Shown one piece after another: positions 25,547 to 33,811 of a stretch of 64,000 nucleotides of DNA. The translations under genes and the position numbers were made by a program. The stretch is from Bermanella sp044597725 (GTDB lineage Bacteria > Pseudomonadota > Gammaproteobacteria > Pseudomonadales > Oceanobacteraceae). Every line of letters starts with the position of its first letter. Positions within the stretch are counted from its first letter, which is position 1. The stretch lies in contig NZ_CP139003.1 of NCBI RefSeq assembly GCF_044597725.1, forward strand, positions 62,001 to 126,000, read 5' to 3'. Below the pieces are notes generated by a model. It saw only the letters and a list, made by a program, of their open reading frames with translations. It did not search any database and was not told the origin of the DNA.

Positions 25547-26359
25547 ATGGCATATATAGAACCCAGTGAGTTTGTCACTAAAATGGTGGATTCAGGTGAA
25601 TCCAAATGCTACATGTCGGCAAAAGATACGTTAATACGCGCTTTTATGGCAGGTGCCATTCTTGGCTTGGCCGCTGTTTTCGCAATTACAGTGGGCACTA
25701 AAACCGGCTCACCTTTAATTGGTGCCATATTATTCCCAGTAGGTTTTATCATGCTTTATTTAATGAAGTTTGATTTACTTACCGGTGTATTCACACTAGT
25801 ACCTTTAGCCTGGCTAGATAAACGCACAGGTATCACGTTCGGACAAATCATGCGTAACTGGGGCTTGGTATTTGTCGGAAACTTTGCCGGTGCATTAACC
25901 ACTGCCTTTTTTGTCTCGTTTATTCTTACCTATGGTTACAACACTGACGGCGGCGCGCTCGCTGCAAAAGTTGCATCGGTTGGTGAATCTCGTACTTTAG
26001 GCTATCAAGAACACGGTGCCGCAGGTTGGTTTACGATATTTATCCGTGGCATGTTATGTAACTGGATGGTATCCATGGGCGTAGTAGGTGCCATGATTTC
26101 CACCTCGGCAGGCAGCAAAATGATGGCCATGTGGATGCCTGTGATGCTCTTCTTCTACATGGGTTTTGAGCACTCTATCGTAAACATGTTTTTATTCCCT
26201 TTCTCAATGATTATGGGTGGTGAGTTCACGATTTCCGATTACCTTATCTGGAATGAAATTCCAACGGTTTTAGGTAACCTTGTAGGTGGTTTATTACTTG
26301 TCGGCCTGCCACTTTATCTTACCCATGTAAGAACAAGTCCTGAACGTAAATTAGCGTAA
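25547..26359 (+). CDS. Formate/nitrite transporter (FNT) family channel
   Basis: This is a 270-residue inner-membrane protein with six hydrophobic helices and FNT signatures: the pore-loop region KFDLLTGVF, NWGLVFVGNFAGAL and the central-histidine helix GFEHSIVNMFLFP. FNT channels pass small monovalent anions such as formate, nitrite or hydrosulfide. Since cyanase follows and the promoter is sigma54/NtrC-like, a nitrogen substrate (nitrite, perhaps cyanate) is more likely than formate; this is inference. The start has GAGAGG upstream. A strong hairpin separates it from cynS. Confidence 0.9.
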   Translation: MAYIEPSEFVTKMVDSGESKCYMSAKDTLIRAFMAGAILGLAAVFAITVGTKTGSPLIGAILFPVGFIMLYLMKFDLLTGVFTLVPLAWLDKRTGITFGQIMRNWGLVFVGNFAGALTTAFFVSFILTYGYNTDGGALAAKVASVGESRTLGYQEHGAAGWFTIFIRGMLCNWMVSMGVVGAMISTSAGSKMMAMWMPVMLFFYMGFEHSIVNMFLFPFSMIMGGEFTISDYLIWNEIPTVLGNLVGGLLLVGLPLYLTHVRTSPERKLA

Positions 26360-26366
26360 TACAAAG

Positions 26367-26397
26367 TTTATACGGGTTCATATCGAACCCGTATAAA
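26367..26397. terminator. 13-bp-arm perfect hairpin between FNT gene and cynS
   Basis: TTTATACGGGTTC and GAACCCGTATAAA flank ATATC. No long T-run follows (TATTGC), so it may be a processing site or mRNA-stability element that sets different levels of channel and cyanase, not a full terminator. Confidence 0.6.
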
Positions 26398-26442
26398 TAT
26401 TGCATCTATCTATAAATAGTAGGTTACCGACGGAGTGTTATC

Positions 26443-26883
26443 ATGAATAAAGTTGAAATGACCGAAGCAATTTTAGTCGCAAAGTCACAACAAAAGTTAA
26501 CTTGGGAAAAAATGGGCGAAGATCTTGGCTGTTCTCCTGTATGGCTTACTTCAGCATGTTTGGGAATGAACAGTGCACCCAAAGAAAAGTCTATGGCTAT
26601 TGCTGAATACCTTGGTCTTCCTCAGGAAGTTGCTCATGCTCTTGCCGATTATCCAACCAAAATTTGGGACCAAGCAGTCCCTACAGACCCATTAATTTAT
26701 CGCTTATACGAAGTAGTAGGTGTTTATGGTGAAACGCTTAAGGAAGTCATTCAAGAAAAATTTGGCGATGGCATCATGAGTGCAATCGATTTTTCCATGG
26801 ACGTTGATAAACAGGAAGACCCAAAAGGAGATCGCGTTGTTTTAACGTTAAATGGTAAGTTTTTACCTTATAAATCTTGGTAG
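26443..26883 (+). CDS. cynS: Cyanate hydratase (cyanase)
   Basis: This 146-residue enzyme converts cyanate and bicarbonate to ammonia and CO2. It is a decamer in characterised members. The catalytic Arg and Glu are in YRLYEVVGVYG and the catalytic Ser in GDGIMSAIDF. The N-terminal helix-turn-helix-like half (KLTWEKMGEDLGCSPVWLTSACLG) and the C-terminal LNGKFLPYKSW are also typical. It yields ammonium for assimilation and removes toxic cyanate. No carbonic anhydrase (cynT) or CynR-type regulator is adjacent; control seems to be through the sigma54 promoter upstream. Confidence 0.97.
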   Translation: MNKVEMTEAILVAKSQQKLTWEKMGEDLGCSPVWLTSACLGMNSAPKEKSMAIAEYLGLPQEVAHALADYPTKIWDQAVPTDPLIYRLYEVVGVYGETLKEVIQEKFGDGIMSAIDFSMDVDKQEDPKGDRVVLTLNGKFLPYKSW

Positions 26884-26909
26884 TTTTCAAGCATAGTGGA
26901 GGAAAACGC

Positions 26910-26927
26910 GGTAACAGAAATGTTACC
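26910..26927 (+). promoter_or_regulatory. GNRA-loop hairpin between the Shine-Dalgarno sequence and start codon of the kinase gene
   Basis: GGTAACA-GAAA-TGTTACC is a perfect 7-bp stem with a GAAA tetraloop, extendable by CGC/GCG around one bulge. GGAGG (26898-26902) lies before it and the ATG (26939) after it. Folding would shorten the SD-to-start distance from 36 to about 10-15 nt. Confidence 0.5.
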
Positions 26928-26938
26928 AGCGTTTGCGT

Positions 26939-28654
26939 ATGAATAAACGACTGATTCTTGATATTGGCCAATACTCTGATGCTGGCAATAAAGCTGTTAA
27001 CCAAGATTTTCATGGTACGCTCACTCCTACAGAACCACAGCTAAGTAGTAAAGGCATTGCCATCGCCATTGCCGATGGCATTAGCAGTAGTGCTGTCAGC
27101 CAAATCGCAAGTGAAACAGCCATCAGCGGGTTCTTAACCGATTATTACTGCACATCCGACGCTTGGTCTGTTAAAAAGTCTGCATTAAAAGTACTGCAAG
27201 CTACAAATGCATGGCTGCATTCACAAACCCGCAATAGTCCTTATCGCTTTCATAAAGACAAAGGCTATATTTGCACATTTAGTGCCCTCATCATTAAAGG
27301 CCAACAAGCACATATCTTTCATACTGGTGACTCTCGCATTTATCGAATGACGGATATAGAACAAGAGTGTCTTACCACAGACCATCGCCACTATGTTGAT
27401 GCTGAAAATAGCTATCTGACAAAGGCTTTAGGTGTGCATGCATCGTTAGATTTAGACTATGACACATGCAACGTTTCCATAGACGATTACTTCATATTAG
27501 CGACCGACGGTGTATACGAATTTGTCTCTTCAGGTGAGATACATGAAACTATAAAAAACCATTCTCATGATCTAAATAAAGCAGCAAAAATCATTGTCGA
27601 TAAAGCCTTGCTACAAGGCAGTAACGACAACCTCACCATACAGTTAATTAAAATCAAAGATCTACCAGAACATAAGATAAGAGAGTTCAAACAAAATATT
27701 GAACAACTCAGTACACCACCAATATTACACACCCGAGACATGTTTGATGGATATAAAATACTCCGAGACTTGCATATTGGAAGTCGTAGTCACGTCTATT
27801 TAGCTCTGGATCAAACAAACAATAAGAGAGTCGTACTTAAAGTTCCATCCACAGAGCAAAAAGAAAATAGCGCGTATCTTGAAAGTTTTTTAATGGAAAG
27901 TTGGGTCGCTAAACGACTCAATAACGCTCATATAGTTAAAGCATTCCAGCAACAATACACACCACGCTACATTTATACATGCATGGAATATATTGAGGGC
28001 TGCACTCTGAAACAATGGATGTACGATCACCCCAAGCCAACACTGGAACAAGTACGAGATATTATCTCTCAGGTGGGTACAGGCCTAAGAGCATTACATC
28101 GACAAGAAATGGTGCATCAAGACTTGCGGCCAAACAATATAATGATCGATCAATATGGCGTAGTAAAGATTATCGATCTAGGCACAGTTAAAGTGGCAGG
28201 AATATCAGAAATTAGCGATATTAATCATGGCTTGATGGGTACCATGGCCTATACAGCACCTGAATACTTTTTAGGCGAGCTTGGTACAACAAGGTCGGAC
28301 ATCTATTCCCTCGGTGTTATCACATATGAGATGCTCAGTGGGCATCTACCGTATGGTAATAAGGTTCATAAGGCGACCACATTGCGAAGCCAACGAGCGC
28401 TAACATATCGATCAATGCACAATGATCATTCTGTTGTTTCACCTTGGATTGATGATGCTATTGCCAAAGCCCTGCATCCAGACCCAGTGAAACGTTATAA
28501 CGAGGTGACGGAGTTTATTTTTGATCTTAATCAGCCAAGCGAACATTACAAACGTAAACATAAACCTCCACTAATAGATAAAGATCCAATTTTGTTTTGG
28601 CAACTCGTGGCTTTGTTATTAACGGGGGTAATTATTGCTCAATGGCTTAATTAA
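26939..28654 (+). CDS. Bifunctional PP2C-type phosphatase / Ser-Thr protein kinase, membrane-anchored
   Basis: This 571-residue protein joins two opposed activities. Residues ~1-240 are a PP2C phosphatase (IAIADGISSS, HTGDSRIYRM, LATDGVYEFV, QGSNDNLTIQ). Residues ~270-520 are a Hanks-type kinase with the ATP lysine in VVLKVPS, catalytic loop VHQDLRPNN (HQD for HRD), metal motif DLG for DFG, and MAYTAPEYF. A C-terminal membrane helix (FWQLVALLLTGVIIAQWL) anchors it. Pseudomonas has a similar protein beside nitrate/nitrite assimilation genes, matching this nitrogen context. The ATG at 26939 has no adjacent ribosome binding site (see hairpin at 26910). Confidence 0.92.
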   Translation: MNKRLILDIGQYSDAGNKAVNQDFHGTLTPTEPQLSSKGIAIAIADGISSSAVSQIASETAISGFLTDYYCTSDAWSVKKSALKVLQATNAWLHSQTRNSPYRFHKDKGYICTFSALIIKGQQAHIFHTGDSRIYRMTDIEQECLTTDHRHYVDAENSYLTKALGVHASLDLDYDTCNVSIDDYFILATDGVYEFVSSGEIHETIKNHSHDLNKAAKIIVDKALLQGSNDNLTIQLIKIKDLPEHKIREFKQNIEQLSTPPILHTRDMFDGYKILRDLHIGSRSHVYLALDQTNNKRVVLKVPSTEQKENSAYLESFLMESWVAKRLNNAHIVKAFQQQYTPRYIYTCMEYIEGCTLKQWMYDHPKPTLEQVRDIISQVGTGLRALHRQEMVHQDLRPNNIMIDQYGVVKIIDLGTVKVAGISEISDINHGLMGTMAYTAPEYFLGELGTTRSDIYSLGVITYEMLSGHLPYGNKVHKATTLRSQRALTYRSMHNDHSVVSPWIDDAIAKALHPDPVKRYNEVTEFIFDLNQPSEHYKRKHKPPLIDKDPILFWQLVALLLTGVIIAQWLN

Positions 28655-28691
28655 ACGCAGTGGAATAACTTTGTTCAATAAATTTAAACAT

Positions 28692-28719
28692 AAAAAAACC
28701 CGCCAAAAGGCGGGTTTTT
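28692..28719. terminator. Bidirectional terminator between the kinase gene and rplQ
   Basis: AAAAAACCCGCC-aaaa-GGCGGGTTTTT has A and T tracts on both sides, so it can end both the plus-strand nitrogen operon and the minus-strand alpha operon. Confidence 0.92.
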
Positions 28720-28739
28720 GTGTACTCAAAGGCAGTAGA

Positions 28740-29135
28740 TTAATCTTCAGATTCTTCTACTACAACTTCTTCCGCTTCTGGACGGTCAACAAGCTCTACG
28801 TAAGCCATAGGCGCGTTGTCACCAGCACGGAAACCGCACTTAAGAATACGTAAGTAACCACCATTGCGCTCTTGGTAACGTGGACCAAGTTCGCTAAATA
28901 GTTTACCTACTGCTTCTTTAGAGCGAGTACGAGAGAAAGCCAAACGACGATTAGCAACAGAATCTTCTTTTGCTAATGTAATCAATGGCTCTGCAACTCG
29001 GCGAAGCTCTTTTGCCTTTGGCAAAGTCGTTTTGATAATTTCATGTTCGATCAACGACACAGCCATGTTTTTAAACATAGCCTGACGGTGAGAACTAGTT
29101 CGGTTTAAGTGACGACCACTTTTACGATGGCGCAT
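28740..29135 (-). CDS. rplQ: 50S ribosomal protein L17
   Basis: This 131-residue protein starts MRHRKSGRHLNRTSSHR, the invariant L17 opening, and has an acidic tail (EAEEVVVEESED) slightly longer than in E. coli. It is the last gene of the alpha operon (rpsM-rpsK-rpsD-rpoA-rplQ) and lies near the exit of the ribosomal tunnel. Confidence 0.98.
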   Translation of the reverse strand: MRHRKSGRHLNRTSSHRQAMFKNMAVSLIEHEIIKTTLPKAKELRRVAEPLITLAKEDSVANRRLAFSRTRSKEAVGKLFSELGPRYQERNGGYLRILKCGFRAGDNAPMAYVELVDRPEAEEVVVEESED

Positions 29136-29161
29136 GTTCTAATTCCTTACCTCAAACCTAC

Positions 29162-30163
29162 TTAGGCAAGCGCTTTGTCATCTTTTTTCAAACTGGCTGG
29201 TGGCCAATTTTCAAGGTGCATACCTAATGACAAACCACGTGAAGCTAACACATCTTTAATTTCGGTTAGCGATTTCTTACCCAAGTTAGGGGTTTTCAGC
29301 AACTCAACTTCGGTGCGCTGAATAAGATCACCGATATAGTAAATATTTTCTGCTTTTAAGCAGTTTGCAGAGCGTACAGTTAACTCAAGGTCATCTACCG
29401 GACGCAACAAGATTGGATCAATCTCATCTTCTTGCTCTTCTGGCTCTGGCTCGGCTTCATTTTGCAGGTCAACAAATACTGCTAGCTGTTGCTGCAGAAT
29501 TGTAGCAGAGCGACGAATCGCTTCTTCCGGCTCAATGGTACCATTGGTTTCCAGATCGATAACTAGCTTGTCTAAGTCGGTACGCTGTTCGACACGAGCG
29601 TTTTCAACTCCGTAAGCAACACGCTTAACGGGGCTGTAAGTCGCATCTAACTGCAATTTACCAATTGCCTTAGTCTCTTCTTCGTTTTGATTACGAGACT
29701 CTACAGTTTCGTAACCGCGACCCGCTGCGACCTTAATGGTCACTTTCAGCTCACCTTTATCACTAAGATTAGCAATTAGGTGCTCTGGGTTAGCGATTTC
29801 TACCCCATGGTCAAGCTGAATATCAGCCGCTGTGACCTGGCCTGCGCCAGATTTGTGTAGAGTTAAATAAGCTTCGTCACGATCGTGCAAACGCACGGCA
29901 ACACCTTTTAGGTTTAGCAAGATTTCAATTACATCTTCTTGCACGCCTTCAATAGTGCTGTACTCGTGAAGAACGCCATCAATTTCTACTTCCACAATGG
30001 CTGCGCCAGGCATAGAAGAGAGAAGGATACGACGCAACGCAGCACCTAAAGTGTGGCCGAAACCACGCTCTAATGGCTCCAGAGTGACTTTAGCCTGTGT
30101 ATTGCTAACCTGCTCTACTTGAATGTGACGCGGAGTTAGAAATTCGTTCACTGAACGCTGCAT
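29162..30163 (-). CDS. rpoA: DNA-directed RNA polymerase alpha subunit
   Basis: This 333-residue protein has an N-terminal dimerisation domain (~1-235, LEPLERGFGHTLGAALRRILLSS) and a C-terminal UP-element-binding domain (~250-333). The latter includes the DNA-contact Arg in LTVRSANCLKAENI and the helix-hairpin-helix LLKTPNLGKKSLTEI. The linker is acidic (EAEPEPEEQEDEID). Gene order within the alpha operon is as in E. coli, so S4 feedback may also affect it. Confidence 0.98.
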   Translation of the reverse strand: MQRSVNEFLTPRHIQVEQVSNTQAKVTLEPLERGFGHTLGAALRRILLSSMPGAAIVEVEIDGVLHEYSTIEGVQEDVIEILLNLKGVAVRLHDRDEAYLTLHKSGAGQVTAADIQLDHGVEIANPEHLIANLSDKGELKVTIKVAAGRGYETVESRNQNEEETKAIGKLQLDATYSPVKRVAYGVENARVEQRTDLDKLVIDLETNGTIEPEEAIRRSATILQQQLAVFVDLQNEAEPEPEEQEDEIDPILLRPVDDLELTVRSANCLKAENIYYIGDLIQRTEVELLKTPNLGKKSLTEIKDVLASRGLSLGMHLENWPPASLKKDDKALA

Positions 30164-30182
30164 AGCTGCCCCTGTTCCTATG

Positions 30183-30803
30183 TTACTTGGAGTACAATTC
30201 GACGATTAACTGTTCGTTAATCTCGGCTGATAACTCGGACCGTTCAGGAACTGCTTTGAACGTACCTTCCATTTTCTTGGCATCTACATCGATCCAAGCA
30301 ATGTCGCCACGTTGAGAAGCTAGATCTAAAGCTCCTTTAATACGTAGCTGATTTTTTGCTTTTTCACGAATTGATACAACATCACCTGCTTTCACAGTGT
30401 AAGAAGGGATGTTCACAGTTTGGCCATTGATCGCAATAGCTTTGTGAGATACCAACTGACGTGCTTCAGCGCGTGTTGAGCCAAAGCCCATGCGATAAAC
30501 CACGTTATCCAAACGAGTTTCTAGAAGCTTAAGCAGGTTTTCACCAGTCGCACCCTTAACACGGGCTGCTTCTTTGTAATAACCGTGGAACTGCTTCTCT
30601 AATACACCGTAAATACGACGTACTTTTTGCTTTTCACGAAGCTGAAGACCGTAATCAGATAAACGGCCACGACCTGCGCCGTGAACACCTGGTTTGGTTT
30701 CAACTTTACATTTTGAATCTAGTGCACGAACACCGCTCTTCAAGAAAAGGTCTGTACCTTCACGACGAGACAGTTTGCACTTAGGTCCTATATAACGAGC
30801 CAT
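30183..30803 (-). CDS. rpsD: 30S ribosomal protein S4
   Basis: This 206-residue primary 16S rRNA binder contains an S4 RNA-binding domain (LETRLDNVVYRMGFGSTRAEARQLVSHKAI). The N-terminus (MARYIGPKCKLSRREG) is the zinc-free type. In E. coli S4 represses its own operon at the rpsM leader; a structured leader is also visible here (31623-31686). Confidence 0.98.
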   Translation of the reverse strand: MARYIGPKCKLSRREGTDLFLKSGVRALDSKCKVETKPGVHGAGRGRLSDYGLQLREKQKVRRIYGVLEKQFHGYYKEAARVKGATGENLLKLLETRLDNVVYRMGFGSTRAEARQLVSHKAIAINGQTVNIPSYTVKAGDVVSIREKAKNQLRIKGALDLASQRGDIAWIDVDAKKMEGTFKAVPERSELSAEINEQLIVELYSK

Positions 30804-30815
30804 AGTTCTGTCCCC

Positions 30816-31205
30816 TTAAACGCGACGTTTTTTCGGTGGGCGACATCCGTTGTGAGGAATAGGAGTCACATCGGTAATGTTGCCAATTTTAAAGCCACAT
30901 GCATTCAATGCACGAACAGCTGATTCACGACCTGGACCTGGACCTTTAACTTCCACGTCTAGGTTTTTCAAACCATACTCTTTTGCAGCTTCACCCGCGC
31001 GTTCCGAGGCAACCTGTGCCGCGAACGGAGTACTCTTACGAGAACCACGGAAACCAGAACCACCTGCAGTTGCCCAAGATAATGCGTTACCTTGACGGTC
31101 GGTAATGGTTACAATCGTGTTATTAAATGACGCATGAATGTGCGCCACGCCGTCTACTACGGACTTTTTAACTTTTTTCTTAACGTTACGTTGTGGCTTT
31201 GCCAT
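30816..31205 (-). CDS. rpsK: 30S ribosomal protein S11
   Basis: This 129-residue platform protein carries the S11 signature (HIHASFNNTIVTITD, ATAGGSGFRGSRKSTPFAAQ) and the C-terminal TPIPHNGCRPPKKRRV. It lies between rpsM and rpsD with short gaps and is cotranscribed with them. Confidence 0.98.
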   Translation of the reverse strand: MAKPQRNVKKKVKKSVVDGVAHIHASFNNTIVTITDRQGNALSWATAGGSGFRGSRKSTPFAAQVASERAGEAAKEYGLKNLDVEVKGPGPGRESAVRALNACGFKIGNITDVTPIPHNGCRPPKKRRV

Positions 31206-31222
31206 AAATCAACCCTGCCTTA

Positions 31223-31579
31223 TTAACGCTTAATTGGCTTACGTGGGCCCTTGCGGGTACGCGCGTTTGTTTTAGTGCGCTGACCACGTAGTGGCAGACT
31301 GCGACGGTGGCGAATACCGCGGAAGCAACCTAGGTCCATCAATCGCTTGATGTTCATAGATGTTTCACGGCGAAGATCACCTTCAACAGTGAATTTTCCT
31401 ACTTCTGTACGAATCTCATCGAGCTTCTCTTCAGAAAGATCAGAAATTTTAGTTGATTCTTCAATACCAACAGCTTTGCATATTTGCTGAGCTGTAGGCA
31501 GGCCAACACCGAACACGTAGGTCAATGAAATGACCGCGTGCTTGTTGTCAGGAATGTTTACACCGGCTATACGAGCCAT
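31223..31579 (-). CDS. rpsM: 30S ribosomal protein S13
   Basis: This 118-residue head protein contacts the large subunit and P-site tRNA. The N-terminal MARIAGVNIPDNKHAVISLTY and the basic tail GQRTKTNARTRKGPRKP are typical. It is the first gene of the alpha operon, preceded by a 127-bp gap holding a nested stem-loop and, nearer the start, a CACGC/GCGTG hairpin next to the GGGG ribosome binding site. Confidence 0.98.
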   Translation of the reverse strand: MARIAGVNIPDNKHAVISLTYVFGVGLPTAQQICKAVGIEESTKISDLSEEKLDEIRTEVGKFTVEGDLRRETSMNIKRLMDLGCFRGIRHRRSLPLRGQRTKTNARTRKGPRKPIKR

Positions 31580-31622
31580 CTTTCACCCCATCACGCATTA
31601 AGCGTGCAGATGCTACTATAAT

Positions 31623-31686
31623 GGATAGGCACCAATAATAATCCTCGACCAGAGTATATTGCAACTCTGGCCGATTAAGCCTATCC
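31623..31686 (-). promoter_or_regulatory. Nested stem-loop in the rpmJ-rpsM intergenic leader
   Basis: Outer arms GGATAGGC/GCCTATCC (31623-31630/31679-31686) enclose inner arms CCAGAGT/ACTCTGG (31649-31655/31664-31670). It is the only sizeable gap between the spc and alpha parts and stands where the S4-responsive alpha leader is found in E. coli. No T-run follows, so translational control or RNA processing is more likely than termination. Confidence 0.5.
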
Positions 31687-31706
31687 CCCTAAAATCAACG
31701 CCGGAA

Positions 31707-31820
31707 TTAACCTTGACGTTGCTTGTGCTTAGGATCTGTACAGATCACACGCACGCTGCCATTGCGACGAATTGTCTTACAATTACGGCAGATTTTCTTT
31801 ACTGAAGCGCGTACTTTCAT
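31707..31820 (-). CDS. rpmJ: 50S ribosomal protein L36 (zinc-binding form)
   Basis: This is a 37-residue protein, MKVRASVKKICRNCKTIRR at its start. The zinc ligands Cys11, Cys14, Cys27 and His32 are all present, so it is the C+ type. It ends the spc operon after secY, as in E. coli. The rpmE product in this window is also the zinc form; zinc-free paralogues under Zur control, if any, are elsewhere. Confidence 0.97.
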   Translation of the reverse strand: MKVRASVKKICRNCKTIRRNGSVRVICTDPKHKQRQG

Positions 31821-31845
31821 GGAAAGTCTCCAGTTAACCTCGGTT

Positions 31846-33177
31846 TTAGCGTACCAAGCCGCCACCCATACCATTCATATTTGACTTCTTCATAAGGCTC
31901 TCATACTGATGAGACATCAGGTGAGATTGCACTTGTGACATGAAGTCCATGACTACCACTACTACGATAAGTAGAGAGGTGCCACCAAAGTAGAAAGGCA
32001 CGTCGGCCGCTACCACCATGAATTGGGGCAGCAATGATACAGCAGTTATGTATAAAGCGCCAAATAAAGTTAACTTTCCTAATACACCATCCACATATTG
32101 GGCGGTTTGAATGCCCGGACGGATACCTGGGATAAAGGCCCCAGACTTCTTCAAGTTTTCAGAGATGTCCTTAGAATTGAACATCAATGCAGTGTAGAAG
32201 AAGCAGAAAAAGATTACCGCGGCAGAAAACAGAATCAGATATAAAGGCTGGCCCGGCCCTAAGGCTAGAGACACATCCTGTAACCATTCCATTCCTTCGG
32301 TACGACCAAACCACTGACCGATCGAAGCCGGGAACAGTAGAATAGACGATGCAAAGATTGGAGGTATTACACCTGCCATGTTTATCTTCAACGGTAAGTG
32401 TGAACTTTGAGCCGCGAATACTTTGCGACCCTGTTGACGCTTGGCGTAATTAATTGCGATTCGACGTTGACCGCGTTCTACGAACACGACAAAGGCGACA
32501 ATTAATACTGCAAGCACAGCAATTGCCAATAACATAATGATATTGGTATCGCCCTGACGAGCAGATTCAAATGATTGACCAATGGCACCAGGCAAGCCTG
32601 CAACAATACCAGCAAAAATCAGTAGCGAAATACCGTTACCGATACCACGCTCTGTCACTTGTTCACCCAACCACATTAGGAATACCGCACCACACACAAA
32701 GGTAGAGACAGCAGTCACGTAATACAGTGGAGTCGCATCAAATGACACACCTTGGCTGGCCAAACCTGCGGCTACGCCGAAGGCTTGGACAGTCGCTAAT
32801 AGCACTGTGCCATAGCGAGTGTACTGACTGATTTTACGACGGCCAGCTTCACCCTCTTTCTTGAGGGCTTCTAGCTGCGGGCTCACCGCCGTTAATAACT
32901 GCATGATAATCGATGCAGAAATATACGGCATGATACCTAATGCGAAGATCGACATACGCTCCAACGCACCACCTGAGAACATGTTAAATAAACTCAGAAT
33001 CGTGCCTTGGTTTTGTTCGAACAACGCGGCTAGGCGATCAGGGTTAATACCTGGCACCGGAATATGCGCACCGATACGGTATACAACTATCGCGATTAGA
33101 ACGAACTTGATACGAGACCAAAGTTCGCCTAATCCTGCGGGCGCCATGCCTGTTGGTTGTGAGCCTTGCTTTGCCAT
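31846..33177 (-). CDS. secY: Preprotein translocase subunit SecY
   Basis: This is a 443-residue inner-membrane channel protein with ten hydrophobic helices. Landmarks are the first helix and IPVPGINPDRL, the plug region LSLFNMFSGGALERMSIFALGIMPYISASIIMQLL, GIGNGISLLIFAGI and the cytoplasmic loop YAKRQQGRKVFAAQ. It forms the Sec pore with SecE and SecG. It lies between rplO and rpmJ in the spc operon, 12 bp after rplO. Confidence 0.98.
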   Translation of the reverse strand: MAKQGSQPTGMAPAGLGELWSRIKFVLIAIVVYRIGAHIPVPGINPDRLAALFEQNQGTILSLFNMFSGGALERMSIFALGIMPYISASIIMQLLTAVSPQLEALKKEGEAGRRKISQYTRYGTVLLATVQAFGVAAGLASQGVSFDATPLYYVTAVSTFVCGAVFLMWLGEQVTERGIGNGISLLIFAGIVAGLPGAIGQSFESARQGDTNIIMLLAIAVLAVLIVAFVVFVERGQRRIAINYAKRQQGRKVFAAQSSHLPLKINMAGVIPPIFASSILLFPASIGQWFGRTEGMEWLQDVSLALGPGQPLYLILFSAAVIFFCFFYTALMFNSKDISENLKKSGAFIPGIRPGIQTAQYVDGVLGKLTLFGALYITAVSLLPQFMVVAADVPFYFGGTSLLIVVVVVMDFMSQVQSHLMSHQYESLMKKSNMNGMGGGLVR

Positions 33178-33189
33178 TTAAAATGGTCC

Positions 33190-33624
33190 TTATTCTTCGA
33201 TTTTACCGCCAGCGGCTTCAATTGCAGCTTGTGCACCTTTGGTCACTTTAAGACCTTTAACGGTAACAGCTTTATTGATTTCGCCAGATAGAATCACACG
33301 AGCACGCTTGATTTTATCACCGATAATATCGGCTTTTTTCAATGCGTCCAGGTCAATTACGTCTGCTTCAACAGATGCTAGTTCGTTTAAACGAATTTCC
33401 GCAACGTATTGTGCTTGACGTGAAGTAAAGCCGAACTTAGGTAGACGACGCTGTAAAGGCATCTGACCACCCTCGAAACCTGGCTTAACACGACCACCAG
33501 AACGAGACTTCTGACCTTTATGGCCACGACCGCCTGTTTTACCTAAGCCGCTGCCGATACCACGGCCAACGCGCTTACCTGTAGGACGGGAACCAGGTGC
33601 TGGGCTAAGAGCATTCAGTTTCAT
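33190..33624 (-). CDS. rplO: 50S ribosomal protein L15
   Basis: This is a 144-residue protein whose Gly/Lys/Arg-rich N-terminal tail (KRVGRGIGSGLGKTGGRGHKG) penetrates the large subunit. Its start codon is one base after the rpmD stop (TAATATG), implying coupled translation. Confidence 0.98.
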   Translation of the reverse strand: MKLNALSPAPGSRPTGKRVGRGIGSGLGKTGGRGHKGQKSRSGGRVKPGFEGGQMPLQRRLPKFGFTSRQAQYVAEIRLNELASVEADVIDLDALKKADIIGDKIKRARVILSGEINKAVTVKGLKVTKGAQAAIEAAGGKIEE

Positions 33625-33625
33625 A

Positions 33626-33805
33626 TTACTCTCCTTCCACTTTCACCATGTAGTGTACTTTGTTGATCATGCCACGATTTTCTGGCGTGTCTTCAACTTC
33701 CACTGTGTGACCGATACGGCGAAGCCCTAAACCTTTCATTGAAGAAATGTGCTTAGGCAACTTGCCAATTGTACTACGAACTTGCGTTACTTTAACTTTT
33801 GCCAT
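33626..33805 (-). CDS. rpmD: 50S ribosomal protein L30
   Basis: This is a 59-residue protein starting MAKVKVTQVRSTIGKLPKH, with the L30 core GLGLRRIGHTVEVED. It lies between rpsE and rplO, 6 bp after rpsE. Confidence 0.97.
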   Translation of the reverse strand: MAKVKVTQVRSTIGKLPKHISSMKGLGLRRIGHTVEVEDTPENRGMINKVHYMVKVEGE

Positions 33806-33811
33806 GTCGGA

